Source of the DNA: Callaeas wilsoni
Taxonomy: Eukaryota > Chordata > Aves > Passeriformes > Callaeidae
Direction: 5' to 3'
DNA: 64,000 nucleotides
NCBI GenBank assembly: GCA_013398955.1
Contig: VWPU01013558.1
Span: 238,681 to 302,680, forward strand
A model generated the notes under the pieces. The model had not been told where the DNA came from and did no database searches. It saw nothing but the letters and a program-made list of their open reading frames with translations. Position 1 is the stretch's first letter. Each line of letters opens with the position of its first letter. Shown here piece by piece: positions 47,491 through 60,190 of the stretch. Position numbers and translations under genes: made by a program.

Positions 47491-50000
47491 TTTCCCCTCC
47501 TCACTTCTATCTTTTCCCACAGACAACTGAGCCAACTCACAAATTTCCTGCATCATTTTTTCCCTTCATTAATGGGATGCATGTTGAGATCAGAAGGGCC
47601 AAATGATGACCTGTCTTTTTGTTTTTTATATCCCTTTAGAAAAATCCATATGACTCTCTGTGTGACAAAAGAGTCATAACACATCCCAGATGCCTCGGCA
47701 CTAATTGCACTTTTTCTGCTTGCAGCCACCAAGGTCCCCTGAGAAGCCATGCAACCACAAGCCCAGTTTGTCCAGCGCTGCCATTTTTCTGAACAGCTTT
47801 GCACTAACAGGCTGGTGAGCCCACCTCTTGGAGGAGCCACCACTACCAGCCCAGCACAAACACCTCCTTCAACACAAACTGTGTGTTCAGAGGATCTGGG
47901 AACTGGGGCACTGTTGTGCTTGTGAAAAGCAAAATCTGTTTCTAGGATGGGAGTAGGGGAGAAGGGTTAAGAGAGAAAATTAATCTCATTTGCAAGGTTC
48001 CAGTAGGACTACAGTAGAAGTGCCAACAAATTGAAACAGTGCTTGAAATCAGGAAAACACTTCTACCATCCACCGTTTTTCACATCTTTTGCTTTCTAAC
48101 TCAGGTAAATGCGCTCAAGAGTGCAGGAGTCACTACCTTCCAGCATTGTGGTCTCTATGGGATGCCATCAGGGAGCTGCCTCTGCCCAGGTGTCAGCCCC
48201 ATGTACCAGGCAGAAGGTGATGCCAGCAGGGCCCACCACGCTGGAAAGCTTTGCCTTGGTCTTTTTTCCGTGAGAAGGAGCTGGCACCCTCCTTTGATTC
48301 TGTTTTTCCCAACATCAGCAGAGAAAGACAAGGCTTTGGACACACCACAAAAGAGCGTCCATGAACATGTTGCTGTAACAGAAACAAACTTTCCTTGCCC
48401 CCCCCCAGAGATGAACAGCTGGACTGCCTGCCCCAGGCAATGGTCACTGCTGCCCTGGGAAACAGAGGAGAGCACCAGGGCACTTGCTCTCCTCTAGGTA
48501 CGTATCAGCCATAAACACAGGATATTTGTGGTCTAAACCTTTCCATCCTTATGTCTGAAGGTCCTGTACATTGTGCTATCAATCATTCAGAGAAATATTA
48601 AACTGCTGGAGAGCTGACAATATCATTTGCTATGTTCATTCCCATGAGTATCAAGTGTCTCAGTGAGAGCAGGAGCAGAGTCCAAATGCAGAGCCTCCCC
48701 TATCTCTGATCTCATTACAGCCCTGCTGCTTCCACAATCCCCTTTCCCTTCAGGTCTCTCTTCCCACAACATTGACCACAGCTCATAAATTAGTAAGTGC
48801 ATGCATTTTTTAAAATCAGGTTTGTGGCGAGCAGATGTTGAAGATGAAGTGGATGGGAGAAGGGGGAAGAAAACAAAAACCAACACATACAAACAATTCA
48901 AACACCATGAAATGTTTAACAACATGTAAGTCCTTCAAAGCCACAAACCCCTTGGTCCCTATCTCTGGATGGATTCACTAATAGGTTTGCTGCCAGTGCC
49001 AGTGGAAGGCAGGGGTACATGAGGACCCAGAACCTTCTGTTTCACCTCCAATTATGTGCCAAGTTAAAACTCAAGAAAAAAAAAAACAACCAACCTAATC
49101 CACAGTCATTCTTTAATCCTGTGCAGTTTATTAAAAGCAGGAGGACAAAATAATCCACCCAGACCGGCAAGTTGGAGACTGTTCATTACCTCTCCAGAAG
49201 AAATCAGCTCATGTTTTCTCCTGAGGATCCCAAGAGGCTCAAGTTCAGAAGACACACTGACAATATGGTATAGAAAGGAAAAAAAATTTAAAAGGAAGGT
49301 GATTATGGAAAAGGTTCAGAGTAAAACATGTCTGCAATGCTGCTGAGGCTGAGCAGGAGCTGTCCATGCAGCAGGAACTGCTAGCTCCCCACTCCTGGTC
49401 ATCAGAGGATCACACTGGAGAGGCAGAGCTGGGACTGGATTTGTTGGAGGGATGGGCAGCTCCAGGGACTGGGCACCAACAGCCTGAGCTACACAAAAGG
49501 CTAAAGGAGACAAAAGAGATTGTCTCTCCAGCTGTGCAGCCAAAGAGCTCTAGGTTGGCCAGGTCACACAGATGGAAAGAGCTGGGCATGGGGGACCTTG
49601 ATGTAGGGCACTTACTCAGAACTTACATTCTCATCCCTTGCTTTGTCAGGTTCCCTTAGGCAAAGGATGGAGGCAGTTCAGAGGGACAAACACACTCAGT
49701 GGGACACAACAACTGTGCATGGCATGACCCCAGGTGCTGGAGAGGTGTCAAAAGCCAGGAGAAGCAATAAACCTGGTGGAGCAAAAGTATCAATGTCGCT
49801 GTTTCCCTCAGGAAAGGTGGGAAAGAGGAGGTGTAAAGTCAGCAATGCCTTCACAAATGTGATGGATGAATACATATGACAGGATGAAAGAAGATCATTT
49901 TGGACCATCACCTCTTGGACAAAAGAAATAGAAGTAGCTCCATTAGGAGAGTACTGAAAGTTTGGATGGACACTGAGATTTCTGTTAACATTATTAATAA
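47491..50000. other. Unique sequence, no gene recognised
   Basis: A 152-codon plus frame (48039-48497) overlaps two minus frames and has no domain. C- and A-runs occur near 48399 and 49077. Confidence 0.55.
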
Positions 50001-52200
50001 AAAGAGAGAAACCATGAAAAATGCCCCTTCTCGGAGACTACCAAAATAAACCTAAAAACTGCAACAGTAAGAGCTCGCACGTCCTAGCTGCAGCTGTTAA
50101 AGACTTGAACACCAACTGTAGATGCATCACCAAGACATGATTGTAATTTAGGCTTGATATTGGTGAATGATAAAAACAGAGTGGAAGAGATGGAACTGGA
50201 ACATAACCTTGGACAGACTTATTTATTTAAAAATCATGCGTCATTTTGACTTACTCTAAACAGAACAGACAAATAAACAACAGCAGAGTGCTGCCTAAAG
50301 GTTCCTGGTTTCAAAAGGGCAAACCCAGCCTTGCCTATAAAAGCTAGGTTCAAATGTCTTTGAACCAAAGGCAAAACTCCCTGGGGACTTCACCCGAAAT
50401 ACAGAAAAATAGTGAAGCAGCAGGCCCTGGATGGCTCCTAACTTGCCGGGATGAGTAGAGCAATGCAGATAAAGGAACAAGAGAGCATAGAAAGGGAAAT
50501 TATTAATCAGCAAAGAGCAACATTTTAGGGGCTGAAAATCGGAGAGATGGAGTGGGAAATGCCAAACGTCAAACGAGTTAGACCTGAGGAAGGATATTAA
50601 ATACTGAAAGGTTCTCTGGTCATACAAACACAAGGTAATAAAGACAGAACAAGCAGTGCTGTGATTCAGTCTGTGGGAAGAGAGTTCGCAGGAAATCTAG
50701 GTGAGGTCCCAAGACTAAGCGAATTCTTCTCAGCAGCTCTGGACAGTGACAATAATTACAAGCATATGAACTTAGCTGGGTGACTGATATGGAAAATGTA
50801 CTTAGCACAGCTGAGACAGAAGTGAAGATCCAAGATCTTCCTGTGATCAAGTCACAAGGCCAGGTGCCTCACAACCCAAATTCCTGGAGGAACTATTCCA
50901 TGAAACAGACAGATTGGGAGCAAGGGCTTCAATAAATTCACCAGTAAGGAGGTGAGGAACATAAAATGCAGCACCTGTAAGTTAGAAGGATGAAAAAGCA
51001 ATCTGAGCAGCTGTCACCCATGGCCGTGAGCAAGGGAGGGAGCAAAAACTGGGCAGGGCTGTGAAACGTGGGGCATGCTGGACTATCCCATTTGGGATTG
51101 TTTTTATTTTTATCTCACTTTTTTGTGTTACTAACTGATCTTCTAGATAAAGAGAAATACACATTTTAGTGAATGATTTAATGCAGGGCCACGATGGGAA
51201 GTGATTTACTGTGATAAAGAGGAAGAGGCTTATCCCAGGCACTGTAGAGGCAGAGTAGGATTTGATGGAGGCCTATCTGTGGACAAGGAGGGAAGGGTAG
51301 AGCTTTCAGGGAGTTTGACAGTGGAGCTCCGTGCAGAGTGGTGTCAGGACTTGCCCTGGTCAACAATTTCTCTAATGAGTCCTTCTTAATTAAACTAGCC
51401 TATGAGAAGCACAAGAAACCAAGGAAGACAATATGGATATCACACTGGAAGTACAGCCTGAGTATGGTTTAATCCCTGAAGCAAACTGTAGTTTTCAAGA
51501 ATTTCTGCTGCAAATGGGGAGTTCAAAGTTGAAAATTACTGAAGAGGAAAATACTTTGATTGTAGGAGTCAATTACAGTCTGATTAGTGAGATAAAGCCA
51601 CCAAGCAGGTAAATTTGATCCTAACATGTATGCACGGGAGGATTTCAAGCAGAGGAGGGCATCTCCCAATTCATAAATGAAACTGGTCAGCCACACTCAA
51701 GAGCAGCAATAGATGCAAAGAAAGGCTGTCAGTATAACCAGTGGATGGGAAATGGCACAAGAAGACTGGTACATGAATTTTTTATTTATCAGGCTGAAGG
51801 AGATGTGGTTTCTGTCTCCATTCCAACTGTAGTCAGTAAACATGGGAAAAAGCAATGGTGGTAGAAGGATGACATGAGTACTAAAAATATGTCAGCTAGA
51901 AACATGTCTAAGCTCAAAATTATGCCTCACCAGAGCAGGGAGGCAGCTGGGGCAAACAATGAAAAAACAAGGAGGAAGTATTTTTAAGATGGTCCCTGCT
52001 AGGTGTATGAAAGGGATTTTATGAGGTGGTTCCCAGCTGGGAATTTGGCCAAGGTACTGGGGTTAACATACCCACTATTCTGAAAAGTACCAAGGGATTT
52101 TCAGCAGCCAGAAATTGCCGAGACCTTGGTTTTAAATCTCCACTGCTGAAATGCAACTATTTATTCAGCGCAGTTCCACTTGAGCAACTATGTGAAATGC
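50001..52200. other. Mid-AT sequence, possibly very old repeat debris
   Basis: Frames are short. The texture (purine-rich plus strand, many AAG and GGAG words) recalls decayed LINE sequence, but I could not anchor any CR1 or other family word, so no element is called. Confidence 0.4.
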
Positions 52201-53559
52201 TGCTCTGAGACTCTCAAAAGTCTCCCAGGGAGCAGGCAAAAAAATACACATATTCTGTCTGGAGCTGATTCTCTTTCCACACTTCTGTCTCTCTCATCCT
52301 GCTTCACCACTAACAGGATTTGCATCAGAGCAGCCCAGCTCTCAGAGCCAGGCAGCTCCCAGCCCCTCTCCTTGAGCTTGTCACACCACGGAGACATCAC
52401 CTTTGGACATCTGAGCACGAGGAGCAGGGTCCCGGGCAGCCGGGGGGGACATTGGCCACACAACAAACACCTCTGTGCCCCTTCTGGCAAGCAGAGAATG
52501 AGTTCAGGCTTCTCAGGGTATTGTACAGTTTAGACATGTCCAAGCAATTCCAGCTAGGAGCAGATGCTTTCATGCCCACTCAAGACTTCCTTAATAACAC
52601 AGGCTTACCTGAGCTGAAAGGAAACCGAGCCATCTCCATCCTAAGCCAAATGAGAAGATACCAGCAGCCTCCACAGTTCCCAGGTAACAAAGAGCTCATT
52701 TTAACAGGCATCATGTCTTTATGCACACAGGAACAGCCACTATTTGGGTCACCCAGGGGTTCCGATGCCTGGGTATATTTTTTATCAGCTCAATGCACTG
52801 TGTTTTCTTGCAACAACCACCAGACTCTGCAAAAAAAGACTGCCCAGCCAGGGCTCCCCATTTTGAGGGGAGTAATTTTTGGTTTTTAAAGCCTTGTCCC
52901 TTCTTTTACTCCCTATTATTTGTGCTGAATGATACAGGTGAAAGACTCCACGCCAAAGCCTGGACATGAACCAAGGAGCACTACAAGTCCTGCCCTGCTG
53001 GCAGTGACCAGCATGCACAGCATTTGGAAATGCCAAAGCACCACAAAAGAGCAAAGCTGAGTGGACTAAATCCTCCTCCAGCTGCTTGTTGTTCATCCCT
53101 TGCTGCTCAGTTTGGCAGCAGGGCTGAGGCAAGAGGGAAGCCCAGATGCTGGGAATGGGGCAGCAGGCAGAAGGGTGCTCCACAGTGGGCTCTTCTTCCC
53201 ACAGGTATTTATATGCCACTGGGCAGAGAGGTGGATGGAAGCAGATGGAGTTGTTGGCACACAGAGGTTTATCAGTGAAGCCTTTCACTTCTCTGAGCCT
53301 GTAGCTTGGCACGAGAGTGGCAGGTCAGTCCCCAGCGCAGTGACTTCAAAGGTTGCCAACAACATGAGGTACAGTTGACACTTACCCATCCTGCTCTTTG
53401 TCCCAAGGAAGCACCTTTCACCTTCCTCAGCTTCAGGAGGCTGTCTGGAGTCTAAATCACAACAGAGAAGGGCCAAGCAAGCTGCATGGGATGCTGGGAG
53501 AGATGTGCCCAGTGCTGATCTGTCCCACTCCATAGCCAGCCCTGCCTTTCCACTTCACA
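52201..53559. other. Unique sequence, no gene recognised
   Basis: Frames of 189 codons (52320-52889 +) and 175 codons (52785-53312 -) have no recognisable domain and run against each other on opposite strands. Confidence 0.5.
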
Positions 53560-53934
53560 CCCACCGGTGAAACCGGGCTGCCACTGCCACATCACACACC
53601 CCACACACTGCCTGGCACCCATCACCACCCCGGCCCCCTCGGAGAGAGGCCAGGAGGGGCCCAGGCTGCCCAGTCCCCTCTCTCACCCTCCTTGCTGCCC
53701 TCCGCACAGGCACCCCTCCTCTTCTCCCTCTCTCCTGCCCTTCCCCGCTTGTTGCACGAAGGGCGTGTTTGACCTCAATCTGTCTGCTCGGATTAGAGTC
53801 CGGAGCCGTTCCCCTCTGCCGAGCACAGAGCCCCAGCAGGGCTGCAAGGACGCATCTGCCACGGTGGGTTATTCCAGAGGGCTCAGCGAGGGCTGCCACC
53901 GTCACAGGGCATGGGGACACAGAGGTAAGAAGGG
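53560..53934 (+). other. GC-rich exon-like block
   Basis: This stretch is richer in G, C and CpG than its surroundings. A pyrimidine-rich tract ends at CGCACAG (AG at 53708-53709) and a strong donor AGAG|GTAAGA follows, with the exon edge at 53934. They bracket a 225-base segment open in at least one plus frame (the 160-codon frame 53567-54049) and also on the minus strand. The predicted peptide is low in complexity and matches nothing I know. It may be an exon of an unrecognised or non-coding transcript, or a small CpG-enriched element. Confidence 0.22.
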
Positions 53935-56900
53935 GCAGTGCTGGCTGCACCCTGCCACAGCCACCAATCCCAGCTGCTATGGGGCACAGGCATCAGCCCC
54001 ACCAAGCTCAACTCACCCTGAGAAGTGGAGGCCAAGCAGAAAGGGTTAAGTGGTGAAGGAGAAGTGGGGACTTATTATCATAATGGAGTGGAGATGGTTG
54101 CATAGGCTGAGCTCCAGCTGTAGGGATATGGATCCTTTGGGCTTGCAGCAGTGCTTCTTCAGAGTTCTCCAGAGACACTCACAAATAAAATTAAGCAAAG
54201 GTAAGTATAGAAAATGCAACAGAGCATAGTCTTTGGCCCAAGGCAAGTGACTCAGCATGGCTCGAAACAGCTGCCCTCTACAGCCTGTTGCCAAAATCAG
54301 AGTGACCTCACTCAAACTGCTCTTTGGGAGGCATTGTTATCCCTGACATCCCAAAAAAGTTCCTGATCAGGAGACAGGCTCCCACAGAAAGCCCCTTTAA
54401 CTTCACTGCATCCTGTCCCATGCCACAAGTGCTTTCTGCTCTGGCTGAAGTCCAGCACCACGCCAAAAATGTATCCAAAGGAAGGAATGAAGAGAGGCAG
54501 CAGGGTGCAGGAAGACGCAGAGGGAGGAAGGAAGGTGCCTTCCATCACCAAATGGACAAAATGGACAGAGACATTTGCACAAGAAGCTGACTGGTCAGTC
54601 TGGGAAGAAGCAGGAGGGTGACAGCTACTTTAATAGTCCTCATGTGCACGCAGCACAGCAAACTGGTTGGGAGGGAAGGGTAGCCAGCTCTGGAGGCTTC
54701 CACTGTGTTGGTTGAGGATGACAGGCCAAGTGTGACAGTTCTATGTGCTGTCACCATCTATTGTGTTGCATTCCCTGAAGGACAGCAGGGCCAGCACAGT
54801 GCCCAGAGCCCTGGCGAGTGGGCTACCAGACAGCCTGGAAAACCAAGACCTGTCCCCAGATGCACACGCCTCTCTACGTCAAGCCTCTCTTCTCTCTTTC
54901 TCTTAGGAACATCAATAGAGGTATTTCCCCTGTTCAGAGGACAGGTCTCTGGCAGCACCTAACCCATCACAGCCATTTCTGACTGCATCAAAACCAGTCC
55001 TTCAGGAGGGACCATCATGTCCAGCACCAGGGTGGTCGATGTCTTGGGGACACAAAATTTCACTGCAGGGTGAAGGTTGCAGCCCATTGTACTGCACCAG
55101 TGTCCTGCACCACAGCAGCTTGTTAACACAGTGCTGGGACTGAACAGCAGCCTTGGACCCCTGACCAAGCCCAGAACTAATGGCTGTGGGGTTCATTCCG
55201 CTTGCTCTGCAGAGCAGGGTCAGCTGAGAAATGTAGGTTTAGCTTGTGAAATATCTCAAAACCTCAGGTACTCAAGTCAGACATCTCCAGCCCAGTTCTC
55301 CCCAGTGAGAAGAAGAGGTATCGGTGCTGGAGAAGAAGCTCTGCTAAGTCTTAGTTGTTTTGTCCATGCTCAGAACTTCCAAGACTTTGTCCCATCCAGT
55401 GACAAGGACATACCACAAACACATGAGCTGTGGCTAAGATGCACATATCTCACAGAGGATGTCTTTCAGCATTCCTCCTTCATTTTATCTCACTCTGTCC
55501 ATCACCCAGTTTGGAGTCACTGCCCATCAAACACAATGCTGATAGTGCCTAGGTGGAAATTGAAGGGAAATCCCAGCTGGAGCAATGATGGGTCCAAAAT
55601 GGTTAGGACAATCTGCACTCCATCCATTCTCTGCTCACCTCCAAAGGGAGAAGCCACCACACACTCTGGAGTTACAGCTCTGCAGGCAGAAAGCCCAGCA
55701 TGTGCCACCCTAGAACTGCACAGCTCTGCTGCTGCCTGGCCTGTGCTCTGTCCCCGCAGCCACTGAAGCTCAGCCAGCAGCTGGGGTGTGTGGTGACACG
55801 ACAGTGACATGACAGAGGGCTGGCTGCAGCTTCGTGCTGGACGCCAGCCTGGCCGCCGTGTCCTGGGGCATCAGCAGCGAGGAGACTGGCATGTCCCTGC
55901 AGCTGCCCTGATGGCTGGCCTGGCTGCACTTTCATTCCTCTGCTCCCTTGACCCTGCCTAGCCCACAGCCCATGACCTGAAAGTTTCCCCTTATTTCAGC
56001 CCAGTGACATAGAAAAACAGCCATCAGGATGGGGAGAGGGAGTCAGATGCCAGCATGGAGAAATCCTCCAAGTCAGACACACAAACAAAACCAAATCACC
56101 GCTTCTCATGGATGTCACAATAAGTAGCACAAACTGTAGCTGCAGGAAAAAAATCCAATAGACACCAATTAAATGCATGACTTGACTGCCTCTGCCATGG
56201 CAGACAGTGGTGGCTTGCTGGTGGCAGCAAAGTATCACTGGTCGCTGCTGACACTGCTGAGCTGGTGCCTCTCCCAAGGAATGCCAAGCACGGTCAGTCT
56301 GACCAGTGTGACACACCCCTGTGTACCAGCTGGCTTATTGCCAGCTACACCATAAAGTCCCTTATGTCCTGCCTTAAAAACAGGGGACTGTCACCCTGCC
56401 ATGACCCCAAATCTCCCTGGAGTATTAGCAGTAGATGAACCCAATGGAAAAAAAAATCTCTTTCAGATTGTCCAAAATCTAGGATAGCACAGACAAGGGT
56501 ATGTCTGCTGTTGCTAAGCAGGATGCTACAGACAGGGCCAGCCCAGCAAAGGTCCTGCCACACCCCTTGACCTGACAGAGAACGGGATCACCCCATGACA
56601 GAAATATCTGGAGCAGCTGTTGGGTACCAATGTGGGACAGCCAAAAAAACCCACAGAAAACCCACAACCCATCCGTGAGTCACAGTTTTTCCCTGCCTAC
56701 CCACAGTGATGCTGCCATCTGCTTTAGACATCCCAAAGACAACTCTGGTGTGATAGCCACAACAGCACGATGCTGTGCCAGGCAGCCTGGCCACAGCATT
56801 CCCAGCCACAGGCACTTCCGAAAACCAGCCCTCCTGTGCTGGAAATCAGGCATCAGGTATTGTACTGCAGCTATCCTGGGCATCTGCATCACACTGCAAC

Positions 56901-57590
56901 AGGTGCTCTTCCTGGAGTGCTCTGGACCCCAGCATTCCCCATGGCACTGGTGCCTGCTTCCCTGCAACCTCTGCTTGCCCTCTACACTGCACCCCTGGAC
57001 AGAAGCATCCAGGAAATCGGAGCCACGTCTGCAAGAAACACACATCCCTCCTTTATTTAATCTGCAGCCACTAGAGGGTAATCCAGCCCTCCAAGTTAGA
57101 TCAGCTCTTGCTTTGATGCACTGGGCAGCAGGAAGTGCCTGAACCCCAGAAACTAATTACCAGGTGCCTTTGAACAGTTCCTGCCTCAATTAGCATCTGT
57201 GCCTCCATGGCTAGTCAGAGAGGCCTTCTGGCTACCCCTGAGCCACACAGTCTGCAGAAGGCACCCTGAGCCAATGCCACACGCTCACTCGGGTGCAGTT
57301 GAGACTCTTTATTCCAGCTGGCTGCTGCCCCTCCTCCACCCTGATTAAGAAGAGTACAAGATAATAACACAAATAAAGAAATAACATTTTAAAAACCCAC
57401 CATAACCCTGAAGTCTTCATTAATTATGAATTTTGCATGGCAACTGTTACTAAGAGAATCTCCTCTGAAACTGATGTTCAAAGAACTTTATATCAAATCT
57501 TCAAACAGTTGAGAAGGTTCAAGCTACAAAGTCGAAACATCTGTTGCTTTCCATGCATTTTTCAATGGGGAGATCAGAGAGGAGGAAAAA
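53935..57590. other. Unique sequence, no gene recognised
   Basis: The 229-codon frame at 55077-55766 (+) and the 170-codon frame at 56630-57142 (+) lack domains and overlap minus-strand frames. An AATAAA word lies on the minus strand at about 57307-57312. AT-rich patches occur near 57150-57180 and 57400-57440. Confidence 0.5.
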
Positions 57591-57594
57591 AGTG

Positions 57595-57790
57595 TACAAA
57601 ATAATCCTGGTTCTGCTTTATTATTTAAATACAAAGACGGTCTATGATATACACTCTGTGTAGAGAGAGAGAAAGAAAAACTTAAGTCAGAGTGTTATAC
57701 AGTTCTACCTACTGAAGCCAAAAATATAATATACTTCAATTTGCTTAAAATTTAGCCCTTCTGGGAAATGCTGTATTAACAGCCCTTGGG
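57595..57790 (-). promoter_or_regulatory. Possible polyadenylation site of a minus-strand transcript
   Basis: Read on the minus strand, AT-rich unique sequence (57640-57790) leads into AATAATAAAG with AATAAA at 57617-57622. About 20 bases later come TTTTGTACAC and then a T-rich tract (57575-57592), the usual order of hexamer, cleavage site and downstream U-rich element. If real, a 3' untranslated region would extend to higher coordinates. No coding exon is visible to the right, so the transcript could be non-coding or have a distant terminal exon. Confidence 0.25.
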
Positions 57791-59479
57791 GATGAAGTCT
57801 AAAGCAGGAAAAGACGGGCAACTTTTCCAGCAGAAACAATGAACTGACAGTCCCATCCCTCCTCCCAGTGCCATGCAAAGCCTGGCTGTAGTGAGAAAGT
57901 TTGGAGGCAAGACTATGGGGTGCACCTCCCAATGACATATATGCCACCTCGCTTCATCGCTGCAGCCAGCAGGGAACGGGCAGAAAGGATTGTCCTCTCT
58001 GCCTGTGGGAACCACCAAGCAGGCAGGACCATCTCCTAAATCTGCCTTCAAAACATACACTGCACTCAGCTTTTTGCCCTAAGGGCAGGCAGAAATCAAG
58101 AAACTGGTGTCTCTTCACACCTGATCAGTTCCATCTAGTGAGGTCTTCACTAGACCCAGCTGTAGCATTTTTCAAACTTTTCAGTTGAGAAAAAACAGCA
58201 CCATTTTTTGCCCAAACCAAACCTTTCAAGCAATAAAGCAATAACCAACTTTCCCAATTTTTTCTAAGACTTTGCAAAATATTTGTTGTCACTCAGGATT
58301 GATGTTGCTTTTAGTATAATATTGACATTTTGTTGTTAACAGTGAGAGGAAATTTCTAACAACATTTGGATTGAAGACCTCAATCCAACACACAGCACAG
58401 CAACCTCTTGCCACAGTACCCTCAGGAACATGACACAGAGGTTTGCAAGGTCCCTGCAGTTGTGGTGCTTCCACAGCTTTCCCTGGAGCCCCAAGCACTG
58501 CTGCATCATAGGACTGATCCCTGAGGAGAGAGCCTTTCTTTAAATGGGAAAGCTGACATCAGCTTTCAAGCCATGTGCTTTGGGGGAATGCTGCTCCTCT
58601 GAGAGTTAATGCTGGAAGAAACCTTGTCTGTCACAGGTAGGTTCATCTAATGCCAGGAACCAAGACCCATTAACAAACTTCAAGTGAAGAGCTGGACATC
58701 AAGGACATCTGTAACACGAGGCTGGGAATGGCTTCCTGGCTCACTGCACCAAGTCCCTGCTGTCACAGACATTGTGATATATTACCCTTTTATAAACATA
58801 AAGCTCAAAGCTTTGGTTCAAATGCCCCAAAAATGAAGGTGGAATGGGGCATGAGAGACAAACTGAGCAGCTCCCAAAAGCCTTGTGAACCAGAGATTCA
58901 TGTCCAAACGCTCCTCCTTCTTCAGACCCACCAAAACTTTCCTCAAGACAGTCTTCTCCTACTACCTTGGTGAAGGTGAGAGTTTCCAGCATGCATCCCT
59001 TCCAGTAGAAAAGTGTGGAACCTCTTCAAAGAGGGTTTTCCTGCCCCCAGAACCTTCTTTCAGCCTCTGATCATTTGGAGGCAGCTGAGAAATTCATCTG
59101 CTGCTGGCTCAGTGCAGGCAGGAATGAATTATCAAATGCTGCTCCTGAAGGCATGTAAAACATCCTAGTGGCAGCCACACTGAGCTCCTGACCATCCTCT
59201 TGCTTTCTGTGTAATTTTTCATTTCAATTTGGGCCCCAACAGTGGAACAGCCCTTAAGGCTTGGATGGGTCAGAAAGATCAGAACAAGAAGAGGAACATG
59301 GAATTAACATTTTCAGAGTGCTCTGTCCCAGCAGCTTTCCCAGCTCCCATCTCATGCAGACCCACCTGGGCCCCCAGGCGGCTCCTGCCCTGTGGATCCC
59401 ATCAGGTTTTGCTGGGTCCTGCCCGTGCAGCCAGCCAGCAGCAGTCAGAAGTGAAGGCTGAAGCCAGTGCAGAAATTCC
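57791..59479. other. Unique sequence, no gene recognised
   Basis: Short frames only. If the poly(A) call at 57.6 kb is right, the first part (to about 58.4 kb) could be 3' untranslated sequence. A vaguely CR1-like patch near 58.6 kb was not accepted. Confidence 0.5.
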
Positions 59480-59484
59480 CTTCT

Positions 59485-59640
59485 GCCCAGGCAGCGCATT
59501 TCAATTACCACAGCACGGGCTTCCAAGTGGATTTATCAAACTGGGTCTATAAAGCAAATTGAATAATCTCGTGCTTCAGACCTATAAAATTTAAGTATTA
59601 TACTTGAAAGTACTTTGACAAAGTAATAAAGATGGAGAGT
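59485..59640. promoter_or_regulatory. Candidate regulatory block
   Basis: Unique AT-rich sequence carries CATTTCAATTACC, CCAAGTGGATTTATC, CAAATTGAATAATC and TTTAAGTATTATACTTGAAAG. The last contains the interrupted inverted words CAAGTATAATACTTAAA. There are no simple repeats. Inferred from composition. Confidence 0.22.
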
Positions 59641-59966
59641 GAAGGAAAGGAGTGAGGAGATCAACCAGCTCCTTGTTCATGTGTTGTAACCAAACCCCTG
59701 GCTCCAAGGTGCCCCTCCATCATGGGAGGCTTCGGGGTGCATCCAGCTGTGAGACTGCATAATCTGGATGGAAAGCTGATAAGCTCTAATGTATAAAGGT
59801 GCTTGATTGCCCATTTTGTCCAACACTGTCTCCCTCACTACTGAAACTTCAGACATCTCCACAAACTAAAGAGTGCAGGGGGAAGTTGGAGATAACTGAG
59901 ACCTTGGAGTTAGATGTCCTTCCAAAAACAGCATGTGTGAGCAATCTGGTCTTCACCTCTCTGCTG

Positions 59967-60190
59967 AGCAGGACCAGTAGAAAGGGAATTAAATTGCAAC
60001 AATTAAGATTTAGGCTGGTCAGAAGGAAAAACTTACTAAGTGGAGGAAGTCCTGTTGCATGTTGCCGTTGCTGAGTGCAAACATACAGATGTTCTTGGAA
60101 AAGGAGTTAGCGGAATATCACACCACAGTTTAGGATGGGAAGAACACTGATGTATTGGGCAGGTCCAACATGAGGTCTTTCATGATACTA
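59967..60190 (+). mobile_element. Old CR1 LINE relic
   Basis: AGCAGGACCAGTAGAAAGGG, AAATTGCAACAATTAAGATT and TAGGCTGGTCAGAAGGAAAA (59968-60030) follow the CR1 3' region in order (compare GGACTAGAGGAAATGG, AAACTGCAACAAGGGAG, TTTAGATTAGA...AGGAAAAAC). Farther on the match is weak, ending with GGTCCAACATGAGG...TTTCATGATAC near 60160-60187. It is strongly diverged and has no coding capacity. Confidence 0.6.

Noticed and set aside
50690..51990. LINE-like texture, purine-rich plus strand
   Set aside because: I could not anchor any CR1 or other LINE family word in the right order.
55077..55766. 229-codon plus-strand frame
   Set aside because: No domain or coding-like pattern, and an opposite-strand frame is open across its end.
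57307..57312. Minus-strand AATAAA as a poly(A) site
   Set aside because: The hexamer is isolated with no clear U-rich downstream element. The site at 57617-57622 is better.
58600..58660. CR1-like words (GCTGGAAGAAACC ... TTCATCTAATGCC)
   Set aside because: Only two short words fit and the CR1 3' terminal repeat is missing.
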